In this document: positions 42,220 to 54,400 of the stretch, in pieces
How the letters are laid out: each line of letters starts with the position of its first letter
Position numbering within the stretch: position 1 is the first letter of the stretch
Assembly: GCA_949710005.1 (NCBI GenBank)
Contig: OX453274.1
Location: 3,156,655-3,220,654, forward strand
Reading direction: 5' to 3'
Source of the DNA: Ricordea florida
Taxonomy: Eukaryota > Cnidaria > Anthozoa > Corallimorpharia > Ricordeidae
DNA: 64,000 bases
Translations under genes and position numbers: made by a program
The notes under the pieces: generated by a model
The model's database searches: none
The model's input: the letters and a program-made list of their open reading frames with translations, nothing else
What the model was told of the DNA's origin: nothing

Positions 42220-42612
42220 TTATAAAAATTTACTAACTGCGTACACCAATGCTAACATACCACCACCAACATATAACATTTCCCCAGTCTTTTGATTGTT
42301 GCTTGGTCTATAATAATCTGAAAATTTTGGTTCGTGTATTTGACTATATAATTTCAAAGCGTCATCGGTATTCGAAATATTTTTTGATGCTTGATATTTT
42401 TCATCTTTTTGTTTTATTTTCCAATCAATTAGTTTCTGTCTATTTTCTTGATATTCAGCGTAATCTTTTTGATATTTTTCTAATGCCTTATCATGTCTTA
42501 TTCGTTCTGTATCTGTTTTATCACCTGAGAGATATTTTGCAAGATATGATCCACCAACAAAGGCGGTTGCATTTAATACGGCTCCACCTAACATCATTGC
42601 TATTGTTGCCAT
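42220..42612 (-). CDS. Small two-segment membrane protein, copy 2 (130 aa)
   Basis: Close homologue of 305-733, with hydrophobic ends (MLGGAVLNATAFVGG and VYAVSKFL), shorter by the missing insertion near residue 95. It is 6 bases downstream of the 72-residue gene. Confidence 0.75.
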   Translation of the reverse strand: MATIAMMLGGAVLNATAFVGGSYLAKYLSGDKTDTERIRHDKALEKYQKDYAEYQENRQKLIDWKIKQKDEKYQASKNISNTDDALKLYSQIHEPKFSDYYRPSNNQKTGEMLYVGGGMLALVYAVSKFL

Positions 42613-42618
42613 TTTTAA

Positions 42619-42837
42619 TTATTTTGGTAAAATATTTTGATCCTCTAAATATGTTTTTAGGTACATACTACCCGACAATACAGCCACCCATTTAGCATAA
42701 TTTGTAATACTTGAGGATGGGTCGTTCATAAATGATTCTTTCATAAATTTTTTAGCTATATAACCAACTCCAGCGGCTAATCCAATAAGTACTGCTGAAT
42801 CAGTAACAGTTTTCACAAGTTTGTTTTCGGTTGCCAT
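42619..42837 (-). CDS. Small two-segment membrane protein, copy 2 (72 aa)
   Basis: MATENKLVKTVTDSAV start, nearly identical to 757-975 through the NDPSSSITNYAKW loop. Upstream of it, CTTTAAATCTTA at about 42862 is only a weak version of the shared promoter box. Confidence 0.75.
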   Translation of the reverse strand: MATENKLVKTVTDSAVLIGLAAGVGYIAKKFMKESFMNDPSSSITNYAKWVAVLSGSMYLKTYLEDQNILPK

Positions 42838-42870
42838 GATTTATAAGATACTTTACCTACCCTTTAAATC

Positions 42871-43401
42871 TTATAACATTCCAATTTTTTGCGGTTGTGG
42901 TATTTGTGATGGTTTAGTAGTAATATTTGATTGTGGAACTTTCAGCGTAGCTGGTCCTACGGATCTAGTAGGAACTTGGGATAAATCGGTCGAAGACCTC
43001 CCCGCTACGCGGAAATCAGGTATTCTATTTTTATTATCCTCCTTTTGTCGGTATCTCATAAAAATGTCAAATGCTGTAAACCCTATTCCTACAATAGATA
43101 AAACGGTTGTAAAAGATAGTTCTGGAAGCCATGCTTTCCCATTTTCTTCATTGTATTTTTCTCCATTTTTAATATCCTCTTGTTCCTTTTCACGTTTCAT
43201 TTGCTCCGCAGCCCTTAGGGTCTCCCTAGCCAATGCTTCTTTCGCTTTTTTGTTATATTCTGCCAATTTTTTACCAGCTGCAACCTTTTTAGGGTCTTTT
43301 TCTTTCTTTTTAGGTTCTTTATCTTTAACAACAGGATCCGCTGTAATTTGCTCCGCATAGCGGGGAGGGGCTTCGCCCCGATCAACAACTTCTTCAGACA
43401 T
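42871..43401 (-). CDS. Lys/Glu-rich single-pass membrane protein, copy 2 (176 aa)
   Basis: Same core as 1037-1483. Two extra stretches coincide with GC-rich palindromes: VDRGEAPPRYA near the N-terminus (43355-43382) and VAGRSSTDL near the C-terminus (43000-43020). Frame is kept through both. The tail after the membrane segment ends KIGML, as in copies 1 (KMGML) and 3 (KIGMI). Confidence 0.75.
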   Translation of the reverse strand: MSEEVVDRGEAPPRYAEQITADPVVKDKEPKKKEKDPKKVAAGKKLAEYNKKAKEALARETLRAAEQMKREKEQEDIKNGEKYNEENGKAWLPELSFTTVLSIVGIGFTAFDIFMRYRQKEDNKNRIPDFRVAGRSSTDLSQVPTRSVGPATLKVPQSNITTKPSQIPQPQKIGML

Positions 43402-43418
43402 AATTTTTACATATCATT

Positions 43419-43432
43419 AAGAAATCTTTAAA
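43419..43432 (-). promoter_or_regulatory. Conserved upstream element (copy 2, 176-residue gene)
   Basis: Full 14-base box; core 23 bases before the start at 43401. Confidence 0.6.
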
Positions 43433-43436
43433 TCGC

Positions 43437-44015
43437 TTAGTTATGCTCAACAACCTGCTCAGTTGTGTTATTATTATCTGTATTTGTTCTTGAAACTTCT
43501 TGTTTTTCTGCTAGAAGAGCAGGGCCAGCTTCTCTAATTTTACCTATTTTAACATGTTTAGCAACCTGGAATAGCCCGCTAGCAAGCGCCGCCAATCTTC
43601 CTGCTTTTAATGCTAAGAGACCCACAATGTTTGTTAGTTCACGATTAACTAAATCATCATTCTTCAAATCATCACAAAGAGCTTCTATATCATCTACAGG
43701 AACCATGTAAGAAATAACTTTAGAAACTAATTGAAGAGATGAATCTACTAACCCACCATTAATTTTCTTACCCAATACTGCTTGGTATCGATTATAATAT
43801 TTATCAATGTCTTTTACTGATAATTTTTTTATATCCCCCAAACTCATATCAACGCCTAAATATTCTTTTGTGGTTCCAAGAGCTGCTAGAATAGCTAGTG
43901 ATTCTTGTTTGATTTCAAGTTCATGTTCCTCTCTTCGTTCGGTATCATCATTATCTTTTACCCCAGTCTTCCCTACAGTCTTTTCTTCTTCAATATAATC
44001 TTCTACACCTGTCAT
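43437..44015 (-). CDS. Polinton conserved alpha-helical protein, copy 2 (192 aa)
   Basis: Starts MTGVEDYIEEEKT. The core (ESLAILAALGTTKEYLGVDM to LASGLFQVAKHVKI) is almost identical to 1511-2098; the acidic head and Asn/Thr-rich tail vary. Confidence 0.75.
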   Translation of the reverse strand: MTGVEDYIEEEKTVGKTGVKDNDDTERREEHELEIKQESLAILAALGTTKEYLGVDMSLGDIKKLSVKDIDKYYNRYQAVLGKKINGGLVDSSLQLVSKVISYMVPVDDIEALCDDLKNDDLVNRELTNIVGLLALKAGRLAALASGLFQVAKHVKIGKIREAGPALLAEKQEVSRTNTDNNNTTEQVVEHN

Positions 44016-44046
44016 CTTATAATTTTCTAATAATACAAAGATTCTT

Positions 44047-44673
44047 TTAAATCGCCTCAGGGATCTCCAAATAGCAATTAAATGGATGTCGTAAAGATAA
44101 ACAAAGTCTAGAATATTTTTCAGTTTTCAGGAGTTGTACAAATTTTTTACTAGTTTCAGAGTCTAAATCACCTCCATAATCTTCAAAAAGCATCTTCATA
44201 CCTTTTTGTGATGGGTTATGGAAAGTAACAACACAAGCCACATTTTCACGGAATGGTTTTGCTATCGATGTTAATTGCTGAGTGAGAACCCACATTGATA
44301 ATCCATGATGTCTTCCAGAAAAAGCTAAATCAATAAACTTGTTCGATCGTTTTTTCAGATCATTTGAAACAGCGCAATCATCTAAAATTATTAGTGTATT
44401 TGTACCAGAGAACAAAGTTTGACAATCAGTTAACAATTCATTAATCTCATCTATATTACTAGCATCTGGAGATAATACAAAGAAACGTTTATCTCCTCTA
44501 GCAAAATTATAATATGTTTTATTTTTAGAATAAGTTGGGCATATTAAAACAATGAATTCAAACAATTTTCGAAATGGACCCCGTAGTTTATCTATGATGT
44601 ACTTTGTCTTTCCACAATTTGTTGGACCTGTTATTATACAATGAAAAGGAATTTTATCTCGTAATTCTTCCAT
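44047..44673 (-). CDS. Genome-packaging ATPase, copy 2 (208 aa)
   Basis: I placed the start at MEELRDKIPFHC (44673), as in the other copies, not at the in-frame upstream ATG (44757), which would read into the capsid gene's 3' end. Walker A TGPTNCGKT, Walker B TLIILDDCAV and the GRHHGLSMWVLTQQ block are all intact. Only 11 bases separate it from the capsid stop. Confidence 0.92.
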   Translation of the reverse strand: MEELRDKIPFHCIITGPTNCGKTKYIIDKLRGPFRKLFEFIVLICPTYSKNKTYYNFARGDKRFFVLSPDASNIDEINELLTDCQTLFSGTNTLIILDDCAVSNDLKKRSNKFIDLAFSGRHHGLSMWVLTQQLTSIAKPFRENVACVVTFHNPSQKGMKMLFEDYGGDLDSETSKKFVQLLKTEKYSRLCLSLRHPFNCYLEIPEAI

Positions 44674-44684
44674 CTTTCTTTTGG

Positions 44685-45935
44685 TTAGTACATGATTGAT
44701 CTTAAGTTTGAATTCATAACCTCCATTAACGCATCGGCCACAACAAACATGTAACAAGTTATAACACCAGCCCCGCCAACTTTTCTTTTCATTTCTATTT
44801 TTATACCATCTTGCGCGTTGTTTAAGGCTAGACCACCCCCATGAATACCATTATCTGGATGAGTTCTCAAATCTATCCACAGGGCAAACTTATTATTATA
44901 AAAATCCTTTTCTTTTATCGACTGACGCCCGTAATTAGAGGGAAGAACGAAGCGTTTCTTTATTGACTCCCAGAAGTCTGAAGGTACCATCCCCTTAGAG
45001 TAAAAACGGTTTGGAACGCCATTAACATCAATATTAATTGAGGTGAAACCTGGATTTAAAAACCTCTCAGAATTTTTTTCCCCTCCATCGTATGGTAATA
45101 TAAACAAACATAATATCCCTGTAATTGACCTTCTTGGTAGATTAATATGTTGATTTATAACACGGTCATTAGGTTTGGATATGGTGAAAGTTTTATGTAG
45201 AGTGACATTCTCGTAAAAGAATCCTTTACCAACCTTATAAGCTGCCTGTGCCTCGCGAGCTAAGTATTCGCTTGATATACAAGAATATTCTAACTCGAGG
45301 TTTGTAATTTTATAAGTTGGAGTCTTTGTCTTGTCAGAATAAACAACAATATCGTTAACTGAAGCTAGTGTAATCTCAAAGATTAGTTGATGATCTAATG
45401 CTTTTGGATAGAAAACCCCATGATCTTTGAGTATAGGATGATTTAGTGGGATATGGTACTTGGTGTTATGTACTACTGCAAGGGCCACTTCATTTGCATC
45501 TGTGTCTACTTTATCACCTGCATTTGTCCTGAGCTTCCTCATGTTTCTAGAAGAAATACCTTGTTTTAATCTATCCTCGCGTTCTTCATCTGTTAAAAAT
45601 AAGTCATGATATGTTTGAAATATATCATATCTTTGAGTATCCTGTAGTGTTTCACCTCCAAAAAGAACCCTTAGTCTAGATACAAGGTTACTACCAACAT
45701 TATTCACGAGGGTGTTATCTTCATGACCATCAACAGTCAGGTTAAATACTAGATATACACTTCCTGGTACAATCACTAAATTTTCAGAAAGTTTAGGAAT
45801 ATTTATATATAGTGTTTCTCCCGGATTAGCTGATGAAGGATTTAATGTAACTCGGTTTAATATTGATTCCGCTTTCAACCCTAGTGGATCTCTTGGAATC
45901 CTGTTTGGGTTAATTTTTTCAGATACGGTTGTCAT
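44685..45935 (-). CDS. Major capsid protein, copy 2 (416 aa)
   Basis: Homologue of 2846-4090 over its full length. It keeps LVSRLRVLFGGETLQDT, YDIFQTYHDLFL, the NGIHGGGLALNNAQDG motif, and the C-terminal VVADALMEVMNSNL. Uninterrupted. Divergence from copy 1 is concentrated in loops around residues 275-330. Confidence 0.85.
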   Translation of the reverse strand: MTTVSEKINPNRIPRDPLGLKAESILNRVTLNPSSANPGETLYINIPKLSENLVIVPGSVYLVFNLTVDGHEDNTLVNNVGSNLVSRLRVLFGGETLQDTQRYDIFQTYHDLFLTDEEREDRLKQGISSRNMRKLRTNAGDKVDTDANEVALAVVHNTKYHIPLNHPILKDHGVFYPKALDHQLIFEITLASVNDIVVYSDKTKTPTYKITNLELEYSCISSEYLAREAQAAYKVGKGFFYENVTLHKTFTISKPNDRVINQHINLPRRSITGILCLFILPYDGGEKNSERFLNPGFTSINIDVNGVPNRFYSKGMVPSDFWESIKKRFVLPSNYGRQSIKEKDFYNNKFALWIDLRTHPDNGIHGGGLALNNAQDGIKIEMKRKVGGAGVITCYMFVVADALMEVMNSNLRSIMY

Positions 45936-45960
45936 ATTTTATTTTAAGGAAGGGTGGAGT

Positions 45961-45970
45961 AATCTTTAAA
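45961..45970 (-). promoter_or_regulatory. Conserved upstream element between divergent capsid and integrase genes (copy 2)
   Basis: Core ends 26 bases before the capsid start (45935) and touches the integrase ATG (45970). Confidence 0.6.
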
Positions 45971-46971
45971 TGAGTAGCGAAAGCATATCCCGAAGGTTTT
46001 CAAAAATATATTATTCAACTGGTGGATATTGGAAAGGATATTCTGCGATTAATAAATTAGCTGAAAAAGCAAAAGTAAGTGAAGATGTGGCTAAACAATG
46101 GCTTGAAAAACAGGCTTTATGGCAAATATATCTACCACCCCCAAAATATATTCCAAGACCGCATTGGACTGTGGATAAACCTAATCAGATTCACCAAGCA
46201 GATTTATTATTTTTACCTCATGATAGAGTTGGAAGAAAAACATATAAATACGCATTAGTTGTGGTTGATGTCGCCTCGAGATACAAAGATGCTGAACCAT
46301 TAACCTCAAAAGAAAGTCGAGAAATTTCAAATGCTTTTGAAAAAATATATTCTAGAAAAATGAAATACCCTAAAACATTAATTGTTGATCCTGGAAGAGA
46401 ATTTATGGGTGATGTGACAAAACTTATGAATTACCATAATGTTAAAATTCAGAGAAGTGAAGCTGGAAATCATAGAGCTCAAGCATTTGTTGAAAGAGCA
46501 AATAGAACATTAAGTGAACGATTATTTAGTCATCAATATGCACAAGAAATGATTAGTGATGCTCGATCTAGAGTATGGGTAAAACGATTACCAGCTATTT
46601 TGAAAACTTTGAATAATACACCAACGAGATTAACTGGAAAAGAACCTGATGATGCTATAAAACTGAAAGAAGTGGAACTTGAAACTAGAAGATACCGACG
46701 GGTTGTTGGCCTTGATGAGGTTAGATTACCTCCTGATGTTATAGTTAGATATTTATTATCTCCGGGTGAACTTGAGGGTGGTGAAAAAAGACGGGCTACT
46801 GATCCTATTTGGAGTATCAAAGTTTATGATATTACGCGTAGCGTCGTTTCACCTAATCAACCATTTTTATATTATTTGGTGGATGGTCCTAGACGAGGAT
46901 TTGTTAGAGAAGAATTACAAGTTATTCCTTATAATACCGAGCTGCCACCTAATTCTGTTTTAGTGCGATAA
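45970..46971 (+). CDS. Polinton integrase, copy 2 (333 aa)
   Basis: The DDE residues are present (HQADLLF, IVDPGREF, FVERANRT) with the same spacing as copy 1. Six extra residues at the N-terminus (from SESISRRF) coincide with a short GC-rich CCCGAAGG insert at 45989-45996. The C-terminal beta-rich domain is conserved. Its 3' end overlaps the polymerase on the other strand if the polymerase frameshift is ignored. Confidence 0.92.
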   Translation: MSSESISRRFSKIYYSTGGYWKGYSAINKLAEKAKVSEDVAKQWLEKQALWQIYLPPPKYIPRPHWTVDKPNQIHQADLLFLPHDRVGRKTYKYALVVVDVASRYKDAEPLTSKESREISNAFEKIYSRKMKYPKTLIVDPGREFMGDVTKLMNYHNVKIQRSEAGNHRAQAFVERANRTLSERLFSHQYAQEMISDARSRVWVKRLPAILKTLNNTPTRLTGKEPDDAIKLKEVELETRRYRRVVGLDEVRLPPDVIVRYLLSPGELEGGEKRRATDPIWSIKVYDITRSVVSPNQPFLYYLVDGPRRGFVREELQVIPYNTELPPNSVLVR

Positions 46972-49900
46972 TGTCCAATAGCTAAAGTATTTTTTCCATC
47001 TTCACAAATTATTCTCTTATCATCATCAGCAGATAATGCAATTTTATTAACAGTTTCAGTATAAACATCATGTAAGCGACTTCTAATTATATTCATCTCT
47101 CTCATTTGTGGTTTTCTAGTTTCTAAACAAACCTTATAATCATTATGTTTTTCTTAACAACTGATTGCTTAATTCCTTTATCCTTTTTTATCTCTTCATT
47201 TTTATCTGTTAATATAGAGTATAACTTAGACCTTAGACCTACAAACTCTGTAGGTATCACCCCACCAAACTCATCTTTGAACATTCCTATTACTTTTTTG
47301 TTTACACCAGTCTCAATTCCTGAAGGATGATCCTTAGGATAATTACTAGTGTCAAACTTTTCTCTAACATCTGGACTTATATCTTTGTAGAAATCTGGAG
47401 TTTCTATTTCATATACAAGCGAATCAGTATCCGTCATAAGTAATTTAGCCTTATCCCCATATTTCTCTTTAATATAATTATAATGAAAATTATACATTAT
47501 TGTTTTACTTAAATCCAGAATACACATGCCCAAGTAAACGGGCTTATTAAATTTTATCTTTTTTCTTTTCATATGAATAGCTGCTAGATTTTTAGAAAAG
47601 ATAGTACGATGTTGATAATTAGGTTGTTTTATTAGTTTTCTAGCTTCTTTTTTATTTGTAACTAAATGAATATCCACTCTATTTCTAATATTTTCCATTG
47701 TTTTACCAAATACAGAGTTATTCATTAACTTGAAAAAGTCTTTTTCAAAGTCATTGGTTGCTTTAGCTCTAAGGTTTGTATTTAAGTCAATGTAAGGTTT
47801 TAACCATTCAGACTCTTCGAATTTAATTCCTCTATGAATCTTTGTTATTTTTAATCCTAAACTTTCATAAATTTTCAAAGATTCACGGTGAACAACATAC
47901 TTTTCCTTGTTGTTTAAGTTTGGGATTAATTTTTCCACCTTGTTAACAGTAATTTTTTCTGGAGCTAGAGGATAATCATTATGTAAATCATGAAGATGTT
48001 CTGGATATTCTAGTTCAACCTCAACCACGCATGGGATATCTCTCCAGTTTTTAAACTCTTCCACAAACATCCATTCAAAACCGTGGGTGGGTAGTGGTTT
48101 ACTCATTCCTCCTCCGTATAAGTTATTTGCATCAAGATATACAATATATTTTGTTGGTAGATTTGGATCATATTCTTCTAAATATGGATTATTAGCTTTA
48201 GCATATCTATTTGAAATCTGAGATACACCCCCTCTAATACCCTTCTCAAACATAAGTAACATATTATTATCTGTTAGTAACTCCAATTTCACTTTAGTAA
48301 ACTTTAACATCGCATCCCAAGATAATCCGGGTGATGTATAATAGTGAGCAGGATCTAAACCATAATTATTCATACAAGTATCCCTAAAATTCTCGAATAT
48401 GTCCATTAAAAATAGTGTGTCTGACAAAAGATATAGATCATGATACTCCCTAAATGTTTTCATATTAAAAGTTTTCCACACATTTTTAGCGTGTTGGTAA
48501 TCTTCTTCATTTATATCTTCATTATTTAGTTTTGAGTAAAATTCTTTTATTGGTGGAAGTTTGGTTTCGTTTAATTTATTAAGGTTGTCAAAATAGTCGT
48601 ATGGAAATACTCCTTTCCGCAACATTAAATATGTCTTATCGCCAAATACTTTTTTAGTTTCTTTTAATTTATCATCTCTTGGAGAAAGACATCTACTTTT
48701 TGATAATAAACAATTATTACATTTTTCACAACTACCAATACCTTTATACTGAATGATTTTTCCATCTTTTATATATCTCTTAATACAATCTCCTGGTTTG
48801 CATGCCTCGCATTTTCCACATTTTGTAAGATTAGCAACTAATTTGTCAAGACTTGTTGGCATAAATTTAAATGAATCAATGAATCTAATATCCAACTTAT
48901 CTTCTTTTTCCACACCTTTTTTATTAATATATTTACCAAGCACAATCTGTTTTGTAAAAGAAATATATTTTTCCTCATTATTAGGTATACAGTCTACTTT
49001 ACTTTTTTTTATACCAATATTCTTAATAAAAAGATGTGAGTCATATCCTGATAGGTTGTGAAAAATGATTGGTATGAATTTTTTATTCTTGAAATTTAAA
49101 TTACAAGCACTATGTGCAGCTCCTCTATACTTTCCTGTATAATGACAGTGATCTTTTACCTTATCTTTTTCTAATAATTCTTCTTCGCATATATGACAAT
49201 ATGTAGCTTTTTTATATTCGTATTTTTCTCTTTGTGTCATCCAATTCATTTTCTTGTTTGGTTTGATATTTTTGTAAATTTCTCTAATATCCTTTTCTAA
49301 TTCGATAATAAATATTTTTCCTACATCTTCGTCTGGAGATTTAGCAGTATATCGCCTAATAACGGGTTCATAATTTTCATCAAAAAACTTTATTATATAA
49401 CAGTAACCAGTTGGTTTATGCTTTGCATATTTAATTGTAAAACTTTTACTTTTGTCTGGTGAACAAGTATCTATTGATTCCCCACAACACTCAAAGTCGC
49501 CATATACAACAAATGGTACTTTCATTTTTTTGTAAAAATTAATAAATTTAAGATAAATAGGTTTTCCATTTTTATCCTTTGGCATTTCACACCTAAAAGC
49601 TTCATGTTCTTTACAATATTCTAGATGCTTTTGCAATGTTTCCTCTTTATGTGTATGATAAAGACATCTAGGACAGAGGTAAATCCTTTCCTTATGTTTA
49701 GTAACTTGTGAAACCGTCAACCTGCAAAGATTCTTTATCCAACAATAGTGATCTGTTTCATCGTTTGATATTAGAAGTAAGTTTATTAAAAGCCCTATTT
49801 CTTTATCGCTTATTCTTAGAGGATATACTTCCTCATTATCAGTATCATATCCATAAACATTAATCCTGTATTGTAGGTTTTGTTTCTCAAACTTATCAAT

Positions 49901-51112
49901 ATCTGTCCATTTAGCAGGAAATTCTATTCCTTTCCAGTTAAAAATTTTAGAGTTTTCTATCAATTCTCTATTTACTCTTTGTGGATTTTTCTCTCTTTGA
50001 TGTGCTGCTTCAGTTACTGACCACATAAAACATTCATTATCATTCTCATTCCTGGGGTTTATAATCGCTCCTTTGTTTGCTAATTTTTCTGGTAATGAGA
50101 TATAACTACTTCCTAAAATTGGTTCAAACGGATCAATTTTTATATCAAAGTGATTCACACCATTAAATTTCCAACCACTGCCATAATTTATAAAATTTTT
50201 AAAAAGTTCAAGTAAATAGTTGGTCATCTTATCGAATAAGCTGGATAAATCTGTTGATGCTGTTACAACCTCTGGTCTTCTGCTGTGAAAAAATGGTTCT
50301 GCAATTTTATCTATTTTTCTAATATTAGTATCAAAAATTATAAATTTACAGGCAAAAATAAATTTCAGCTTTAGAGGTTTCTTTTGCTTATTAATTAAAT
50401 CAATAACTTTCTGTTTTATTTCTCTGATAAATGTTAATTCATCTAATCCTAATTCTACGATATTTTCTGGGGATAAATATGCAAGTTCTTTAAAAAATAA
50501 TCCATCATTTTTATATTTCTTTCCATATATTCTATATGTTTTCAGATATCCACCGAGCCCTGTTTCTTGTTCTATTGGAGTAAAATCTTCATAATGTTCT
50601 TCATATTCAGTTTTAGGTTTTTTAAACATTCGGTTAAATCTTTCCTTCAGACTTTCTTTGGGCGCAAAACGTTTTCTTATTTTAGCAGCCTTTTCATTCG
50701 AATTTTCTTTTTCATTTAAACGTTTAAATATTTTGTTAAACTTTTCCTTCATACTTTCTATTCGTTTGTCTACAATCTTTTTGGAAGGTTCTGGTATATA
50801 AGATATTATCCAATCTGCGAACTCGTTAATATCTTTCATTAATGGTTTGACAACTTTACTTTCCAAATTTTTAATTTTTTTGGATTGAGGTTTTGGTTTT
50901 TTAGGTCTTAGAATTTTTGCATTAATCTTAGGTATTGGTTCATTAAGAAGAGGCCTTTGATTCTGAAGATTTCGCATCTCTTCCATAACTTCTGGAATAT
51001 TACTCAACACTTCAATGAGTTCAGGTTTATTCGATTTAGACATTTTTTTAATGCCGCGGTCTTTAACAATTTGATATAATTCCTTAACTGTTTTCTTTTG
51101 TAACTCTTCCAT
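46929..51112 (-). pseudogene. Protein-primed DNA polymerase B, copy 2, frameshifted near its C-terminus
   Basis: The open frame runs 47123-51112 (1329 residues) and holds all exonuclease and polymerase motifs, including DANNLY, NNSVFG and DTDS (near residue 1228), plus the HNH-like and CxxC blocks. At about 47150 the frame shifts by one base. The last ~60 codons continue in another frame to a stop at 46929, the equivalent of the copy 1 end. The truncated tail lies after the catalytic core, so activity cannot be ruled out. The N-terminus has one SAP-like unit; copy 1 has two. Confidence 0.85.
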
Positions 51113-51410
51113 TTTTTATTTCATTATTTTTGTTTTTAAATATCAATTGAATTCATTTTTTTTTTATTTCCCTATAAATTCTCTGATAAAATCCTTGATA
51201 ATTTCTTGATAAAATTTTCAATTTTTATTTGGTGATACTTTATATAGGGGAATAAAATCCTTGGTTAAATCTCTGTTAAATCTCTGATAAATCTCTGATA
51301 AAATTTTGCGGATTTTGTGTAAACTTTTGTAAACGGGAAAAAATCTCTGTTTAATTTTCTGATAAATGTTTGATTAATTTTTTCAATTTTTGCATTTCCA
51401 TTTTTTTCCC
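51113..51410. repeat. AT-rich CTGATAAA repeat region upstream of polymerase copy 2
   Basis: Many copies of TCTCTGATAAA or TCTCTGTTAAA lie between 51180 and 51370, matching the flanks of 9600-9860 but without the TTTCCACA array. A terminal or origin function is possible but not shown. Confidence 0.6.
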
Positions 51411-54400
51411 AATTTGTGCTGGATTCCCCTCTTTACATACTACTTAAGTACAAAGTACAGCGTTGTTTTTCAGGGGTGGGGGGGTGTCTAGTCTGCGAGA
51501 CAGGTGCTAGTTTTGGCCTTGGGACGGAAAGCGAGAAAAAGAGAGGGGCTCAAGACATTTCTTTCGCTTCTCTTTCCCCGGTTCTTTCTAGCGCCCATTT
51601 TCGAGGCCGCTTACGAGGGCGGGAGAGAGAAAAGCGCTACTTTCACACGTCCCGATACCGTGTATTACAAAACGAAAGAATTCTTATTTTGAGTTTCGTG
51701 TAGGCACTTAGGTGTTGAAGTGCAGAAAATACTAGCCCGCAAAGAAGGTCATGTTAGGTAGCAGCAAGCCAGTGATTAAACCAAGGACATATTAGAAAAT
51801 AAATCTCGGAACAGGCTTGCCTCTGTATACTGATAGCAATCCAGCGTACCGACAGATAATTCTCTCTAAGTTGGACGCTCCTTCGCTTCCTTCTACCGAC
51901 TAAAAGTCAATTGGTGTAACTTGGCAGCAAAAGATTGCAATTTCAAAACCTATAGCGAAAAGGAAGCTGTCTTATTATATGAGTAAATCCCTATGCGCTA
52001 GTTCAATTAACTTGAATACTTTAAAAAACCACCAGTGAATTCGATTTTGCTCCGTTCACGATAAGAAATGCCTGTTCACGTTTATTATTATTATCATACC
52101 TGAATGATTGTGATAAATTCATTGTTTATTTTTGAAGAGAAACTAACTGGAAGCCTTTTTTCTAGCAATCTGTAGACGATGAAGGTAGCACATTTCTCAA
52201 ATTTTGAACGAGAACAAGCGCGGATCTAGAATAAATGGAGGGTGCGGGGGCATGCTCACTCGGTAAAATGTTTTGGATTTAACTGCCTTAAGTCCCGTTT
52301 CCTGGATCTCTGAGTCATTCAGACAGGATATTGGCCAGTTCCATTCTCTCAGGATTTCAACTTGAAAAGGTTTTCTTTTTATTAACAATATATTATTCAT
52401 TATGGAAAATCTGACCGATTCCTGTAAAACGGTGGCCCGAGCCTGGAGATGGAAAAGTAGCCGACTTGTTCTTTTGGGGGAGAAAGACAATCAAAAGATT
52501 AAGCTCAGACCCGATGGATTTCACGGATATTGTCTTAACCACGACATGAGTGCGGAGGTATCAAACCAAAGAGAAGATCGAAAGATCATTTCCTTGGAAA
52601 AGATATGTGATATTATTCATGTTTACTTTGATTCATGACTGATGCAAGTGGCAGTAATAAGAGAAAAAGATGCACCCACCTTTCTTGGCTAAAAGAAAAC
52701 CTTTTGGACATTAATCTTGAGTGGGAAGCGGTATCCGATCCCCTCTTTCTCTAATTGTCCGAAAGAAAGTACATGACAGTAGTTATTAATGATACTGGAT
52801 ACAAAATTCAGTGTATTCTAGTCTGATTGTTTTGTATAACCTCGTTTTTTCACAGGGAAAGCGATAGCAGTAGCACGTCAGATGATAACGCTGAAAAGTT
52901 TCAATATCTAACGTTAGATAGTCACGATATCACTTACATTGCTAGTTCAGAAACCACTTGCACAGCCTCTTCTGTTCGTAAAACGGATGACGCAGAGCAG
53001 AAAAAGTCAAAGTTGAACGACTTTCTAATATCCTGTAGCGTTAAGCCGCAAGGAAACAAGAGTTGGGTAGAATGAATATTGGCACATCCCATAGTCTGTG
53101 CTCAAAATAATTTGTGTGAGTTGTTCAAAGCGAACTCTCCATCGAAGTTGAAATTGGGAGACCTGCAATTCTGACGGAGCTTGGGCTGCTTGTTCCTGTT
53201 CCACCAGTACGGAGAAAAGCAGCGTATGTTAACCTGTTGCAAGAATTGGTTCAGGAATGTACCTGTATGAATTTAGCCGGGGCGGGGGGTACTTGGGTTA
53301 ATGTTTGCTGGGTATGTCCCGCTGGCCTCTCAGAGCCCCCACCCCATTTTAGTCTATTGTTTGGCCAATTATAGACCCCATCTTAGTCACTTTTTGGAAA
53401 ATGTAATTTTTGCGATCCCAATTTAGTCACTTTCTATTTATGCATCTACCTTGTCAATCCTTTAAAAAGCCGGGTCATCCAAAAATGAACTGACACAATT
53501 TTTTTAAAGTGAATAAAGAACACTTTACTTTCACCTAAAGAAACAACTTTGTGATCTTTTTAACCGAGAATCTTCCCATTTTGATTCCCTATTTACCCCC
53601 AAAATTCGAAAATTTGCGACCCCATTCTAGTAACTCTATTGAAAATGCAACCCATTATAGTCACTGCAGTTGTCAAAATGCGACCCCATCCAGCGGCACA
53701 TCCCCGTTAGGCTCCTGTAAGGGAGTACCCCCCCCCCCCCGGGGAATTTAGAGTCGTGCTAGTAACTTTCAGCGGTAGGAAATGACTGTTAAAGAATTTG
53801 TTATTTCAGCTAAACGTTTTGTTTCGTCTTCTTACGAAACTTACCTTTCGTATCAATCCCCCCCCCCCCCTCATTCTTCCTACGGACGTTACTCTCTGCT
53901 TCCAAAAAGAAAAAAGAGAGTTGTTGACTAAAAGGAATCCGAATGTAAAAGGCCTCAAATAGAGCCTAAAAAGAGTGTGTCGGAAGGAGCTTGTGAACAA
54001 ATGGAATGGTAGCAGCCGTGAGGCTTGTAATATTATTGCATTTTTTTTTTTGCCGCGAATTTTTCATGCAACTGTGCTGTTAAAATACGTTTCTATGAGT
54101 TATCATCGGAGCCAAATTAGGGTTGATCGGTGTACGTAACTTTTTTTTCATTTCTAATTTGTGACTAATTTTATGGATGAGTGTTTGATCAGTGTCCGTA
54201 TTTTAAAACTTATTTGAAGTGTGATATTTCCATTACTTCCCTAACACAACATTTTAACGATGAATTGCAAAAAAAAAAAACACTAAAATAGCATCTTTTC
54301 GATAAAATGTTTCTAGATGTAATCTGCAAATGAGAAAAAAAATTGATTGCCCTTGTTTTTACTTTCGTGTTGTTTACATTTGACATGGTCTTGACCTTTT

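Noticed and set aside
44674..44757. Upstream extension of the copy 2 ATPase by 28 residues
   Set aside because: It overlaps the capsid 3' end on the same strand and is absent from the other copies, which begin MEELRDK.
51416..51703. 95-residue frame with Arg/Gly-rich end
   Set aside because: Composition looks like a GC-rich host repeat; no conserved motif and no counterpart near the other polymerase.
52402..52638. 78-residue frame (MENLTDSCKTVARAWRW)
   Set aside because: No homologue within the window, no splice or promoter context, and the region is full of decayed sequence.
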